In this document: in pieces, positions 17,164 through 26,049 of the stretch | Layout of the letters: every line of letters starts with the position of its first letter | Position numbering within the stretch: position 1 is the first letter of the stretch | Assembly: GCA_964386975.1 (NCBI GenBank) | Contig: CAYLUS010000003.1 | Coordinates: 41,893-105,892, forward strand | Direction of reading: 5' to 3' | Length of the DNA stretch: 64,000 nt | Source: UBA6136 sp964386975 | GTDB taxonomy: Bacteria; Pseudomonadota; Gammaproteobacteria; Methylococcales; Methylococcaceae | Translations under genes and position numbers: made by a program | The notes under the pieces: generated by a model | What the model saw: the letters and a program-made list of their open reading frames with translations, nothing else | The model's database searches: none | What the model was told of the DNA's origin: nothing

Positions 17164-17459
17164 ATCCATATATCAATACATCCACAATACCGAAAAAGTA
17201 ATTAGCCAAACAGCACATACCTCAAATCTTTTTGTGCGTATTGAGGGCTTATCTTCGCGGTTGGTAATTGGAGGGGTTTCGTCTCAATTGAAGTGTCGAT
17301 CTTGGGCGCTTTTCCGTTTCGAGTGGAAATCTGCATAAGCTGATGGACCTTTTCAGCTATAACTCAGATCAAGAAGACCTCGCTGGATCGTGGTTTTTCC
17401 GGGTCTGAAGGGCTGTTGAAAGGTGCGAAATCTTGGATAAAAGAGAGGGGGCATGGGAA
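17164..17459. other. Gene-free stretch between orphan gene and lapB
   Basis: Composition changes from AT-rich to the genome's usual GC level around 17240-17300, which marks the right edge of the accessory patch. Short open frames overlap the ends of both neighbours and show no recognisable protein features. I saw no terminator, repeat or att-like duplication. Confidence 0.35.
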
Positions 17460-18674
17460 TCACGATCGAGATCGCACACTCAGATCCCGGTCCTCATCAA
17501 GTAGGGTCAAGGTTGAGAACGGGCCTGTGGGCCGGATAGATCCCCAGTGCTTGCAAGAAGGACAGTGCCAGAAGAGCTCCGAAGTCCCAAAGCCACAATG
17601 TTCGCAAACAAACAGAGGACGGTCCCCGGCATTGTCGATGAGCAATTGGCAAAGCTTTTTGATCTTGTATGAAACCGAACCTGTGCCATCGGCCACCAGC
17701 TTAAGGGCCCTGGAGATGGCCAGTGCATCGGGCGTTTTTTCGAGAATGGGTAACAAATAGTCGACGGCCGATTGAGTGCCCTGACGGTCTTTTAACCGCT
17801 CTGCCCGCTCGACGGCTGCCGAGACCATGCCGTAGTCTTGATACAGGCGATCCAGATAGTCGATCAACTCCCGTTCAAGCCCAAGCTTGTCTGAACATTG
17901 CTGAATCAATGGCAGGACAACCGGGAGATACAGGGGATCCTGGCCCTCAAGCACCCGAAAGGTCTCAAGCGCCTGACGATATTCGCCATTGGCGATTTCA
18001 AGTCGGCCACGGGTAATCGTGGCCCTTACACAGCCAGGATCGTCTTCGAGGGCTTCTGTCAGGTAATCCCGGGCATCCTTGGCGCGGTGATGCGCCATTG
18101 AGGCTTCGGCGAGCTCACAAAAAAAGTGTGCTGCCGTCTCCCCATGTCGTGGTTTGACGACTTTTCTCAGCGGCAAAATGATATCAATGGCCTTGATCCA
18201 GTCACGCTGCTGCTGGTAAATCTGCAACAGTTGCTGCATCGCCGGGATGCCATGGGAGGCGGTGTCCTGCAGCGAGAGGAAAAGACTCTCCGCACGATCA
18301 AAAAGTCCGGCCCGCATGAAGTCGAGCCCGAGTTCAAAGGCGGCTCTGGCGCGTTCAGGAGCGCCGAGTCCCTCGGCATTCTGCAGTCGGGTATGAATGT
18401 CAATCGCCCGCTCTACCTCCCCCCGGCGGCGAAACAGATTTCCCAGGGCAATCTGGGTTTCGAAGGGCTCTGCGTCATGCTGGAGTACCTGATCAACAGC
18501 CGCTATGGCCTTGTCGGTCTTTTCATCCAGAAGATAGTTAAGACCCTGACGATAGGCGCGCGTCAGCGGTGCCATCTGATGCTGATGCTTTTGGGAGAAA
18601 TGCCGCTTCGCGGAGAACCAGCCCGAGGCTGCGGCGAGCGGCAACAGGAGGGCAATCAGTGCCTCAAAGGTCAT
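17460..18674 (-). CDS. lapB: LapB (YciM), TPR protein controlling LPS synthesis
   Basis: 404 residues. An N-terminal membrane anchor (FEALIALLLPLAAASGWFSA) is followed by YRQGLNYLLDEKTDKAIAAVDQVL and a series of tetratricopeptide repeats to about residue 340. A rubredoxin-like zinc site ends the protein (CEHCGFGTSELFWHCPSCKHWG). In E. coli LapB recruits FtsH to degrade LpxC and so balances LPS with phospholipid. All the domains needed are present. It is downstream of ihfB but separated from it by a strong terminator, and the lapA gene usually beside it is missing. It may therefore need its own promoter. Confidence 0.93.
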   Translation of the reverse strand: MTFEALIALLLPLAAASGWFSAKRHFSQKHQHQMAPLTRAYRQGLNYLLDEKTDKAIAAVDQVLQHDAEPFETQIALGNLFRRRGEVERAIDIHTRLQNAEGLGAPERARAAFELGLDFMRAGLFDRAESLFLSLQDTASHGIPAMQQLLQIYQQQRDWIKAIDIILPLRKVVKPRHGETAAHFFCELAEASMAHHRAKDARDYLTEALEDDPGCVRATITRGRLEIANGEYRQALETFRVLEGQDPLYLPVVLPLIQQCSDKLGLERELIDYLDRLYQDYGMVSAAVERAERLKDRQGTQSAVDYLLPILEKTPDALAISRALKLVADGTGSVSYKIKKLCQLLIDNAGDRPLFVCEHCGFGTSELFWHCPSCKHWGSIRPTGPFSTLTLLDEDRDLSVRSRS

Positions 18675-18720
18675 CTTACGGCCCCCTTGGCGCCTGACCC
18701 AGACCCAAAATCAATGGGAC

Positions 18721-18765
18721 AAAAAAAAGCCACGCTTTCCGGTTTATCCGTTGGAAAGCATGACT
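18721..18765 (-). terminator. Rho-independent terminator after ihfB
   Basis: On the minus strand AGTCATGCTTTCC pairs with GGAAAGCGTGGCT (13 pairs including wobbles) around a 12-base loop, and the stem is followed at once by a run of T. It lies about 65 bases beyond the ihfB stop and ends the rpsA-ihfB transcript before lapB. Confidence 0.8.
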
Positions 18766-18829
18766 GGTTTGCCGCCTGCTGGCCATGGGAGGGCTCAGTC
18801 GGGATGATCCAAAAGATTCAGGATCATCA

Positions 18830-19108
18830 TCACTCTTTCACCTTGTCCCGAAGATCTTTGCCCGGCTTGAAGTGCGGCACATATTTGGACTCGAGTTCCA
18901 CCTGGCTTCCCGTTTTGGGGTTACGTCCTACACGAGGCGCCCGATAGCGTACTGAGAAACTTCCAAAGCCCCTGATCTCGATACGCTCTCCCTGCGCCAG
19001 GGTTTCGGCCATCTGATCGATGATTCCTTTCACTGCAGCCTCAACGTCCCGAGCAGGAAGTCCCGGGTAACGCTCGGCGAGAAGTTCGATAAGTTCGGAT
19101 TTGGTCAT
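18830..19108 (-). CDS. ihfB: Integration host factor subunit beta
   Basis: A 92-residue DNA-bending protein of the HU/IHF family. The start MTKSELIELLAERYPGLPARDVEAAVKGI, the IEIRGFGSFSVRYRAPRVGRNPKTG arm with the Arg-Pro-type intercalating segment, and the ending VPHFKPGKDLRDKV are typical of IHF-beta. It pairs with IHF-alpha (not in this window) to bend DNA at specific sites in replication, recombination and transcription. It lies 69 bases downstream of rpsA, the order found widely in proteobacteria, with a GC-rich hairpin in between. A U-tailed terminator follows. Confidence 0.96.
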   Translation of the reverse strand: MTKSELIELLAERYPGLPARDVEAAVKGIIDQMAETLAQGERIEIRGFGSFSVRYRAPRVGRNPKTGSQVELESKYVPHFKPGKDLRDKVKE

Positions 19109-19131
19109 GAGTACGGGCAGCCCGGGGACAT

Positions 19132-19168
19132 TCGACGGGGGGATCTTGAATCCGGACCCCCCCGTCGA
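19132..19168. repeat. 11-bp GC hairpin between rpsA and ihfB
   Basis: TCGACGGGGGG (19132-19142) is perfectly complementary to CCCCCCGTCGA (19158-19168), with a 15-base loop, filling most of the 69-base rpsA-ihfB gap. No U-tract follows on the minus strand. It is more likely a processing or mRNA-stability element, or an attenuator that lets fewer ribosomes or polymerases reach ihfB, than a full terminator. Confidence 0.55.
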
Positions 19169-19177
19169 TCCACAAGC

Positions 19178-20848
19178 CTACTTGTTTTCCATCTGCTCCT
19201 TGAAGATGTCACCCAGGGTCGGCATGGCACTCGCCGCCTGCTGGGTGTAGCCCTTCATGGCAGCGGCTTCATCTTCCTGATCCTTGGCCTTGACCGACAG
19301 CGTGATGGACTTGCTCTTCTTGTCGACGCCCATGAACTTGGCTTCGATTTCATCGCCGACGTTCAACTGGGTTCTGGCATCCTCGACGCGGTCACGCGAG
19401 AGCTCAGAGGCTCTGAGGTAGCCTTCGACACTATCAGCCAGAACAATGACAGCCCCTTTGGCGTCCACTTCCTTGACGGTACCCATGACCAGGTCACCCT
19501 TCTCATGCGTTGCCAAGTAGTTCTGGAACGGATCCTGCTCAAGCTGCTTGATTCCGAGCGAAATGCGCTCTCTCTCAGGGTCAATGGCCAGAATAACGGT
19601 TTCGACTTCATCGCCCTTCTTGTAGTTGCGAATCGCTTCTTCGCCCGCCACGTTCCAGGAGATGTCCGACAGATGAACCAGCCCGTCGATGTTGCCATCA
19701 AGGCCAATGAACACACCAAAATCGGTGATGGACTTGATGGTGCCAGAGATCTTGTCACCCTTGTTATGGGTTGAGGCAAACTCATCCCACGGGTTGGCAC
19801 GGCACTGCTTCATGCCCAGCGAGATGCGGCGACGCTCCTCGTCAATATCAAGGACCATGACTTCGCACTCATCGCCAAGTTGAACCAGCTTGGACGGGTT
19901 GACGTTCTTGTTGGTCCAGTCCATTTCGGAGACGTGAACCAGACCTTCGACGCCCTCTTCAAGCTCAACGAAGCAACCGTAATCGGTCAGATTGCTGACC
20001 TTGCCGAACAGGCGGGTGCCGGCCGGGTAGCGACGGGCAATGTTCAGCCACGGATCTTCGCCCAACTGCTTGAGGCCCAGTGAGACGCGGTTCTTTTCCT
20101 GGTCATACTTGAGGACCTTGACCTGGATTTCCTGGCCAATTTCCACCGCTTCAGACGGATGGCGAACGCGCTTCCATGCCATGTCGGTAATGTGGAGCAG
20201 ACCATCGACGCCGCCGAGATCGATAAATGCACCGTAATCGGTGAGGTTCTTGACCACACCGGCAACGATCGCGCCTTCCTTGAGGTTCTCGAGCAGCGCT
20301 TCCTTTTCAGCGCTGAACTCAGACTCAACCACCGCACGGCGGGAGAGAACCACGTTGTTGCGTTTCTGATCGATCTTGATGACCTTGAATTCCAGATCGC
20401 GGCCTTCGAGGTAGGCGGTATCACGGACCGGACGCACATCCACCAAAGACCCCGGAAGGAATGCGCGCAGCGCGCCGATGGCAACCGTGAAGCCACCACG
20501 GACTTTGCCGGTCAGGCGGCCAACGACGGTCTCATTGGTTTCATGTGCCTTTTCAAGATCGGTCCATGCCTTAAGGCGCTTTGCCTTGTCGCGCGAGAGG
20601 AGGGTCGCTCCCAGACCGTCTTCGAGGAGTTCAAGGGTGCACTCGACGGTATCACCGACTGCCACTTCCAACTGTCCATCGGCATCCAGGAACTGCCACT
20701 TGGGCACGACCCCTTCTGACTTCAGGCCTGCATTGACCACCACTACATCAGAGCCGATGTCCACGACGGTGCCGCGGATGACACTGCCAGGACGCATTTC
20801 GGCCTGGGCTACGCTCTGTTCAAAAAGTTCAGCAAAGCTCTCGCTCAT
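19178..20848 (-). CDS. rpsA: 30S ribosomal protein S1
   Basis: 556 residues with six S1 OB-fold repeats, the Gram-negative six-domain form. The start is SESFAELFEQSVAQAEMRPGSVIRGTVVDIGSD. Later domains repeat the pattern V.NLTDYGAFIDLGGVDGLLHITDMAWKR and SITDFGVFIGLDGNIDGLVHLSDISW. S1 binds the 30S subunit through the first two domains and draws structured mRNA onto the ribosome with the rest. It is downstream of cmk (103-base gap) and upstream of ihfB. The ATG is preceded by only a weak AGAAG, as is common for autoregulated rpsA. Confidence 0.98.
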   Translation of the reverse strand: MSESFAELFEQSVAQAEMRPGSVIRGTVVDIGSDVVVVNAGLKSEGVVPKWQFLDADGQLEVAVGDTVECTLELLEDGLGATLLSRDKAKRLKAWTDLEKAHETNETVVGRLTGKVRGGFTVAIGALRAFLPGSLVDVRPVRDTAYLEGRDLEFKVIKIDQKRNNVVLSRRAVVESEFSAEKEALLENLKEGAIVAGVVKNLTDYGAFIDLGGVDGLLHITDMAWKRVRHPSEAVEIGQEIQVKVLKYDQEKNRVSLGLKQLGEDPWLNIARRYPAGTRLFGKVSNLTDYGCFVELEEGVEGLVHVSEMDWTNKNVNPSKLVQLGDECEVMVLDIDEERRRISLGMKQCRANPWDEFASTHNKGDKISGTIKSITDFGVFIGLDGNIDGLVHLSDISWNVAGEEAIRNYKKGDEVETVILAIDPERERISLGIKQLEQDPFQNYLATHEKGDLVMGTVKEVDAKGAVIVLADSVEGYLRASELSRDRVEDARTQLNVGDEIEAKFMGVDKKSKSITLSVKAKDQEDEAAAMKGYTQQAASAMPTLGDIFKEQMENK

Positions 20849-20951
20849 AAAAATCTTCTAATTGCACCCTTGTCCTTAAAACAAGAACGGGCGACTGTGA
20901 AATGAAAAGAAGCCGGTATCTAATTGGATAGCCCGGCACCCATGACTCGAA

Positions 20952-21623
20952 TCAGGACCCTTTACCAGCGACCAGCGCCAGAACCTGTTGAACGACCTCC
21001 TCGATTCCAACGGCAGAGGAATCAATGAAGAGGGCTCCATCGGCCATGACCAGGGGGGCCTCCTTGCGTTCCCGATCGCGTCGGTCACGCTCTTCGATTT
21101 CTCGAGTCAAGCCTTCAAGATTAACAGTTAGTCCCTTATCCTTCAACTGGTTATAGCGCCGTATGGCTCGGACTTCGGCACTTGCTGTCAGGAAGACTTT
21201 ATAAAGGGCATCAACAAAAACCACCGTGCCCATGTCCCGACCATCGGCGACCAGACCGGGCGCTCTGCAAAAGGCGCGCTGCTTTTCCAGCAAGGCGGCA
21301 CGAACAGGGCCCAGCGCCGCCACCTTGGAGGCAGCCGCTCCGGTGGTTTCAAGCCCGATCTGATCGGCAATATTTTCACCTTGAAGCAGCACCTTAGGGG
21401 GCTCATCGGCCGTGAAGGCAAGATCCATCTCTGCCGCAATCGCGGTAATTTCATCCACGGCATCAAAGTCGATACCGGCCCGCATCACCGCCACCGCGAG
21501 GGAGCGGTAGATGGCGCCGCTGTCGAGAAAATGCCAACCGAGCGTCCGAGCTACCGAACGCGCGACCGTACCCTTACCAGATCCACTGGGACCATCGATG
21601 GTCAGTATGGGGATTCCACCCAT
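20952..21623 (-). CDS. cmk: Cytidylate kinase
   Basis: A 223-residue nucleoside monophosphate kinase that phosphorylates CMP and dCMP with ATP. P-loop: LTIDGPSGSGKGTVARSVA. The GAIYRSLA and DGRDMGTVVFVDALYKVFLTAS segments form the NMP-binding and LID regions, and RDRRDRERKEAPL carries the catalytic Arg residues. It starts three bases after the aroA stop and precedes rpsA, the standard aroA-cmk-rpsA order. Its transcription therefore probably depends on the aromatic amino-acid operon upstream. Confidence 0.97.
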   Translation of the reverse strand: MGGIPILTIDGPSGSGKGTVARSVARTLGWHFLDSGAIYRSLAVAVMRAGIDFDAVDEITAIAAEMDLAFTADEPPKVLLQGENIADQIGLETTGAAASKVAALGPVRAALLEKQRAFCRAPGLVADGRDMGTVVFVDALYKVFLTASAEVRAIRRYNQLKDKGLTVNLEGLTREIEERDRRDRERKEAPLVMADGALFIDSSAVGIEEVVQQVLALVAGKGS

Positions 21624-21626
21624 TGG

Positions 21627-22949
21627 TTAACCATCCACCCGGGAGGTCACGGAAAGGCCCAACTGACGCGCCAGCGCGACAAAGCTTGGAAACGAGGTGT
21701 TGACGTTTTCACAATCGCAAATAACGATCTCGCCCTTGGCTCGGAGACCTGCAATCGAGAATGCCATGGCAATCCGATGATCGCCGTGAGAGATGACCTC
21801 GCCACCGCCCATGGGGCCACCCTGAATGACCATGCCATCGGGGGTCGGTTCAGCGTTGACGCCCAGCACCTTGAGCCCATCGGCCATCACCTGGATGCGA
21901 TCACTTTCCTTGACCCGAAGCTCTTCAGCGCCGGTCAGGCGGGTTTCACCCTGGGCGCATGCAGCGGCCACAAACAACACAGGGAATTCGTCGATTGCCA
22001 GAGGGACCAGCGCCTCGGGAATCTGGATCCCCTTGAGCGCGCTCTCCTGAATGCGGATATCGGCCACAGGCTCGCCACCGACCTCCCGGGCATTGAGAAT
22101 TTCAATGCGCGCACCCATGAGCTTGAGGATATCGATGACGCCCGTGCGGGTCGGATTGATGCCCACATGCTTCAAGGTGACATCAGCGCCTGGCGCAATC
22201 GCGGCACCGACCATAAAAAAGGCGGCGGAGGAGATATCGGTAGGGACATCAATGTCAGTTGCCTTGAGGGTGCCACCGGAGGTGATGGAAACCGTGGCAC
22301 CCTGTTGCTCGATCGGGTAGCCAAATCCTCTGAAAAAGCGTTCGGTATGGTCACGGGTCGGCGCGGGTTCGGTGACGGATGTCGTCCCCTCGGCATAGAT
22401 ACCGGCCAAAAGCAGGCAGGATTTGACCTGCGCACTGGCCATGGGCATCTCGTAGTGAATCCCTTTGAGCTTGGCACCCCCATGGATATGGAGTGGCGAG
22501 GTTCCCTTTTCCGTCGTATCGATCTTCGCGCCCATCGCCTTGAGGGGATCTGTGACCCGCTTCATCGGCCGCTTTGACAGGGAGGGATCGCCGGTCAGCA
22601 CCGTGTCAAAAGACTGGCCAGCCAAAAGTCCTGACAACAAGCGCATGGAGGTGCCCGAGTTGCCGAGGTAGAGCGGCTCCGACGGTTTCTTAAGCCCATG
22701 CAGGCCAACACCGTGAATCGTGACCTTGCCGTCCTCCGGCCCCTCGATTTGAACGCCCATGGCCTTGAAGGCTTTCATGGTGGACAGGCAGTCCTCCGCT
22801 TCGAGAAAACCGGTCACATGGGTCACTCCCTGCGCCAGTGAGCCAAACATGATGGAGCGGTGTGAGCATGACTTGTCCCCAGGTACCCGTGCTTCCCCTT
22901 TGAGGGTGCCACCGGGTGAGACCGTGAATGTGACCTGTTTTTGATTCAT
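21627..22949 (-). CDS. aroA: 3-phosphoshikimate 1-carboxyvinyltransferase (EPSP synthase), class II-like
   Basis: A 440-residue shikimate-pathway enzyme joining PEP to shikimate 3-phosphate. Motifs of the class II family are all present: GDKS (24-27), SAQVK (172-176), RDHTE (199-203) and NPTR (265-268). LSKRPM and EELRVKESDR are also typical. At the position where the CP4 enzyme has Ala, giving glyphosate tolerance, this protein has Gly99 (LGNSGTSMRLL), as the sensitive E. coli enzyme does. In pseudomonads tyrA and aroA are fused. Here they are separate genes five bases apart. The next gene, cmk, follows after three bases. Confidence 0.97.
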   Translation of the reverse strand: MNQKQVTFTVSPGGTLKGEARVPGDKSCSHRSIMFGSLAQGVTHVTGFLEAEDCLSTMKAFKAMGVQIEGPEDGKVTIHGVGLHGLKKPSEPLYLGNSGTSMRLLSGLLAGQSFDTVLTGDPSLSKRPMKRVTDPLKAMGAKIDTTEKGTSPLHIHGGAKLKGIHYEMPMASAQVKSCLLLAGIYAEGTTSVTEPAPTRDHTERFFRGFGYPIEQQGATVSITSGGTLKATDIDVPTDISSAAFFMVGAAIAPGADVTLKHVGINPTRTGVIDILKLMGARIEILNAREVGGEPVADIRIQESALKGIQIPEALVPLAIDEFPVLFVAAACAQGETRLTGAEELRVKESDRIQVMADGLKVLGVNAEPTPDGMVIQGGPMGGGEVISHGDHRIAMAFSIAGLRAKGEIVICDCENVNTSFPSFVALARQLGLSVTSRVDG

Positions 22950-22954
22950 ATGAA

Positions 22955-23824
22955 TTACCGTTCCAATTGTTCGAGAAAACGTTGGCGCGCATCACGCGCC
23001 CCTGCAAAAAGGGCCAGCAGTTCTGGCTCCCTGCCCGCCTCAAGCAGTTCCATGACACGTCCAAGCTCAGCCTGGTAGGCCGCCATCAGCGGCAACAGGG
23101 CCTGCCGATTGGCAAGACAGATGTCGACCCACATTCGCGGGTCACTGGAGGCAATCCGGGTAAAGTCCCTGAAGCCGCCTGCGGCATATTGAAAGATTTC
23201 CTGCTGTTCATCCTGGCGGCCAAGCATTTCAGTCAGTGTGAATGCCAGCACGTGTGGCAGGTGGCTGGTGGCGGCCAGAACCTCATCATGGTGCGCGGCG
23301 TCCATCGAGGAGACCGTGGCACCCACGGCTCGCCAGGCGCCTTCCACGGCCGCTAGCGCCTGTGCATCGGTAGACGCATTCGGGGTGAGGATGACCCGCC
23401 GTCCGACAAAGAGATCCGGCTGGGCAGAACGAGCCCCGGAGCATTCAGCACCTGCAATGGGGTGCCCGGGCACAAAGCGTGCGGGACAAGAACCAAAGGC
23501 CGCCTCCAGCGCCCGGACGACATCCCGTTTGGTGCTGCCCGTGTCGGTATAGATGACTTCTGGGCGGTAGTGCCGCTGAAGGGTCGTGAAAAGACCCGGA
23601 AGGCTTCCAACCGGCGTTGAAAAAACGACCCAGTCTGCCCCCCTGAGGCCCTCCTCCAAGGTGTTAAACCCCTGATCAATCAGACCCAGCCGCAGGGCAT
23701 CCTTGAGATTGAGCGCATCTCGATCAACCCCCCTGACCTCCCGGACCAGCCCTTTCCGCCGAAGATCCAGCGCCAGGGACCCGCCAATCAGGCCCACTCC
23801 CACCAGACACAGCGTTTGAATCAC
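22955..23824 (-). CDS. tyrA: Prephenate dehydrogenase
   Basis: A 289-residue NAD-dependent enzyme of tyrosine synthesis. The Rossmann start LCLVGVGLIGGSLALDLRRKG, the TDTGSTKRDVV loop, and HPIAGAECSGARSAQPDLF with the catalytic His are all typical. The helical C-terminal dimer domain contains TSHLPHVLAFTLTEML. There is no fused chorismate mutase or ACT domain. Its ATG overlaps the hisC stop as ATGA (23821-23824) and aroA begins five bases after it, so the three are translationally linked. Whether prephenate or arogenate is preferred cannot be read from this sequence. Confidence 0.95.
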   Translation of the reverse strand: MIQTLCLVGVGLIGGSLALDLRRKGLVREVRGVDRDALNLKDALRLGLIDQGFNTLEEGLRGADWVVFSTPVGSLPGLFTTLQRHYRPEVIYTDTGSTKRDVVRALEAAFGSCPARFVPGHPIAGAECSGARSAQPDLFVGRRVILTPNASTDAQALAAVEGAWRAVGATVSSMDAAHHDEVLAATSHLPHVLAFTLTEMLGRQDEQQEIFQYAAGGFRDFTRIASSDPRMWVDICLANRQALLPLMAAYQAELGRVMELLEAGREPELLALFAGARDARQRFLEQLER

Positions 23825-24936
23825 CGACCAACAACCCGATCAAGTGCCTCGAGAAAGGCCTGATTTTCCTCCTGCGTTCCAATGGTGACCCGAAGGTGGT
23901 TCGGAAGACCATAGTTGGCAATCGGTCGAACGATCACGCCTTGGCGCAGTAATCCTTCATAAACCGGGGCGGCCGGCCGGCCAAGATCAAAGGTGATGAA
24001 ATTGCCGGCGGAGGGAATGACCACATAGCCACGCTGCTCGAGCGCAAGGCCGAGGCATTCAAGCCCTTTGCGATTGAGTGCGATGGTCGCTTCAAGGTGG
24101 CTTGAATCGTCAAGCGCCGCGATGGCCGCGGCCATCGCCGGAAGGTTCACGTTGAACGGCTGACGCACGCGATTTAAAAGGTCCGCTACCTCCGGTTGGG
24201 AGACCGCATATCCGACCCGAAGTCCTGCAAGCCCATAGGCCTTGGAGAAGGTACGAGTCACAACCAGCTGGGGAAAGCGCGCCAGCCATTCCAGCGCATT
24301 GGGAAAATCACTGCCGCCGGCATACTCGATGTAGGCCTCATCGATGACGGTAATCGTCTCATCCGGCACCGCCGCCAGGAAGGCTAGAAGCTCCTCCCGT
24401 TGCAAAGCGGTCCCGGTGGGATTGTTTGGATTGGCAATGAAGATGACCCGCGTGTTTGAATCCACCATGGCCAGTAGCGCAGTGAGGTCATGGCCATAGC
24501 GAGGCCCGCGGGAGCCATCATGGGCCTTGGCAATCCGGGCATTGGCGCCAACAGCCTGCGACACGATGGGATAGACCGCAAAGGCGTGCTCTGAAAAGAC
24601 GCAGCTGGCCTTGTCATTCAAAAAGGCACGGGCAATCAGTTCGAGGACATCGTTCGATCCGTTCCCAAGCGTGATCATCGCCGGTTCTACGCCGAGCTTT
24701 TCCGCTAGTTTAGCCTTAAGTTCGTAGCCACCACCATCGGGGTACAGATGGATTTCAGAAAGGGCTCGACGGGCTGCCTCGACGGCGCGGGGGCTGGGCC
24801 CCAGAGGATTTTCATTCGACGCCAGCTTGACGACCTTCGTCAGCCCAAGCTCGCGCTGCAATTCACTGATCGGTTTTCCAGGGAGATAAGGGGTCAGAGC
24901 CTTGACGCCCGGAACCGCATGGTCGATCGCCTTCAT
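23821..24936 (-). CDS. hisC: Histidinol-phosphate / aromatic aminotransferase
   Basis: A 371-residue fold-type I aminotransferase. Motifs: KLASNENPLGPSPRAVEA, FIANPNNPTGTAL, VIDEAYIEYAG, and the PLP Lys in TRTFSKAYGLAGLRVGY. The size and motifs are those of HisC. Copies located between pheA and tyrA, as here, usually serve phenylalanine and tyrosine transamination as well as or instead of histidine synthesis (often called hisC2). The rest of a his operon is absent from the window, which supports the aromatic role by context. It begins 12 bases after pheA. Confidence 0.93.
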   Translation of the reverse strand: MKAIDHAVPGVKALTPYLPGKPISELQRELGLTKVVKLASNENPLGPSPRAVEAARRALSEIHLYPDGGGYELKAKLAEKLGVEPAMITLGNGSNDVLELIARAFLNDKASCVFSEHAFAVYPIVSQAVGANARIAKAHDGSRGPRYGHDLTALLAMVDSNTRVIFIANPNNPTGTALQREELLAFLAAVPDETITVIDEAYIEYAGGSDFPNALEWLARFPQLVVTRTFSKAYGLAGLRVGYAVSQPEVADLLNRVRQPFNVNLPAMAAAIAALDDSSHLEATIALNRKGLECLGLALEQRGYVVIPSAGNFITFDLGRPAAPVYEGLLRQGVIVRPIANYGLPNHLRVTIGTQEENQAFLEALDRVVGR

Positions 24937-24948
24937 GGTGTGTTTAGG

Positions 24949-26043
24949 TCAGGTCAAAGCGCGCGGATAAGAGCCCAGAATCTTGAGCAGGGTGGCATGT
25001 TGTCCAAGTTCATCGAGCGCCAGTCGAACCGCCGGGTCACTCTGGTGCCCTTCGACATCGACGAAGAACACATAATCCCAGGCCGCCCGGCGCGAGGGTC
25101 TGGATTCGATCTTGCTCATGCTGATGCCATGCCGCGCAAACGGCTCCAGCACCCCGTAAAGTGCGCCCGGATCATTCGGGATTGCAAGCAGGATTGTGGT
25201 TTTATCCTTGCCGGTTGGACCTACAGGGTTCCGACCCACCACCAGAAACCGGGTGGTATTGTTGGCCTCATCCTCGATGTTCTCATAGAGAATCGTCAGA
25301 CCATAAAGTTCGGCGGCGGCCTCCCCGGCAATGGCCGCTGCGGTCTCACTGGCCGCCGCGCGTCTGGCCGCTTCGGCATTGCTGCTCACCGCTGTCCGGC
25401 TGGCATTGGGCAAATAATGTTCGATCCAGTTGCGGCATTGCGCCAAGGATTGCTGGTGCGAGAAAAGCTCGGTGATGGCATCCAGCCGTACACTCCGGCT
25501 CATCAGGTTGTGATGAATGCGAAGACTGACTTCGCCAGCGATCACCAGGGAAGAGTTCAGAAAACTGTCAAGGGTGTGGGTGATCACCCCCTCGGTCGAA
25601 TTTTCAACCGGGACCACACCGTACTGGCAGGAGCCGCTTTCGACCGCCCGGAAAATCTCATCGATCGAGACAAACGGCATCGCACTGATGGCATGCCCAA
25701 AATGACGGAACGCCGCCTGTTGGGTAAAGGTCCCCTCTGGACCCAGAAACGCGACGGCCAACGGCTTTTCGAGGGCCAGACACTCGGACATCAACTCCCT
25801 AAAGAAGCGTCCCACCGTTTCCCGGCTCAAGGGGCCCGGGTTTTTATCCATCATGCGGGTCAGCACTTCGACCTCACGCTCAGGCCGGTGAAAGCAATCC
25901 ACCTCTCCCTGGGCGATCTTGATCTCTGCGACTTTCTTGGCGCAGAGGGCACGGCGGTTCAAAAGTGCCAACAACTGATCATCAATCGCATCAATCTCGA
26001 CGCGGATGTCGCTGAGTGCCGGTGAGTTCGGGGACGCGCTCAT
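24949..26043 (-). CDS. pheA: Chorismate mutase / prephenate dehydratase (P-protein)
   Basis: A 364-residue bifunctional enzyme of phenylalanine synthesis. Residues about 8-90 are an AroQ-type chorismate mutase (DIRVEIDAIDDQLLALLNRRALCAKKVAEIK). About 95-275 are the prephenate dehydratase, with FLGPEGTFTQQAAFRHFG and the catalytic NNTTRFLVVG. The C-terminal ACT domain holds the feedback motifs GALYGVLEPF and ESRPSRRAAWDY that bind phenylalanine. The arrangement is complete, so feedback inhibition by Phe is expected. It starts six bases after the serA-type gene and 12 bases before hisC. Confidence 0.96.
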   Translation of the reverse strand: MSASPNSPALSDIRVEIDAIDDQLLALLNRRALCAKKVAEIKIAQGEVDCFHRPEREVEVLTRMMDKNPGPLSRETVGRFFRELMSECLALEKPLAVAFLGPEGTFTQQAAFRHFGHAISAMPFVSIDEIFRAVESGSCQYGVVPVENSTEGVITHTLDSFLNSSLVIAGEVSLRIHHNLMSRSVRLDAITELFSHQQSLAQCRNWIEHYLPNASRTAVSSNAEAARRAAASETAAAIAGEAAAELYGLTILYENIEDEANNTTRFLVVGRNPVGPTGKDKTTILLAIPNDPGALYGVLEPFARHGISMSKIESRPSRRAAWDYVFFVDVEGHQSDPAVRLALDELGQHATLLKILGSYPRALT

Positions 26044-26049
26044 GGCGGA

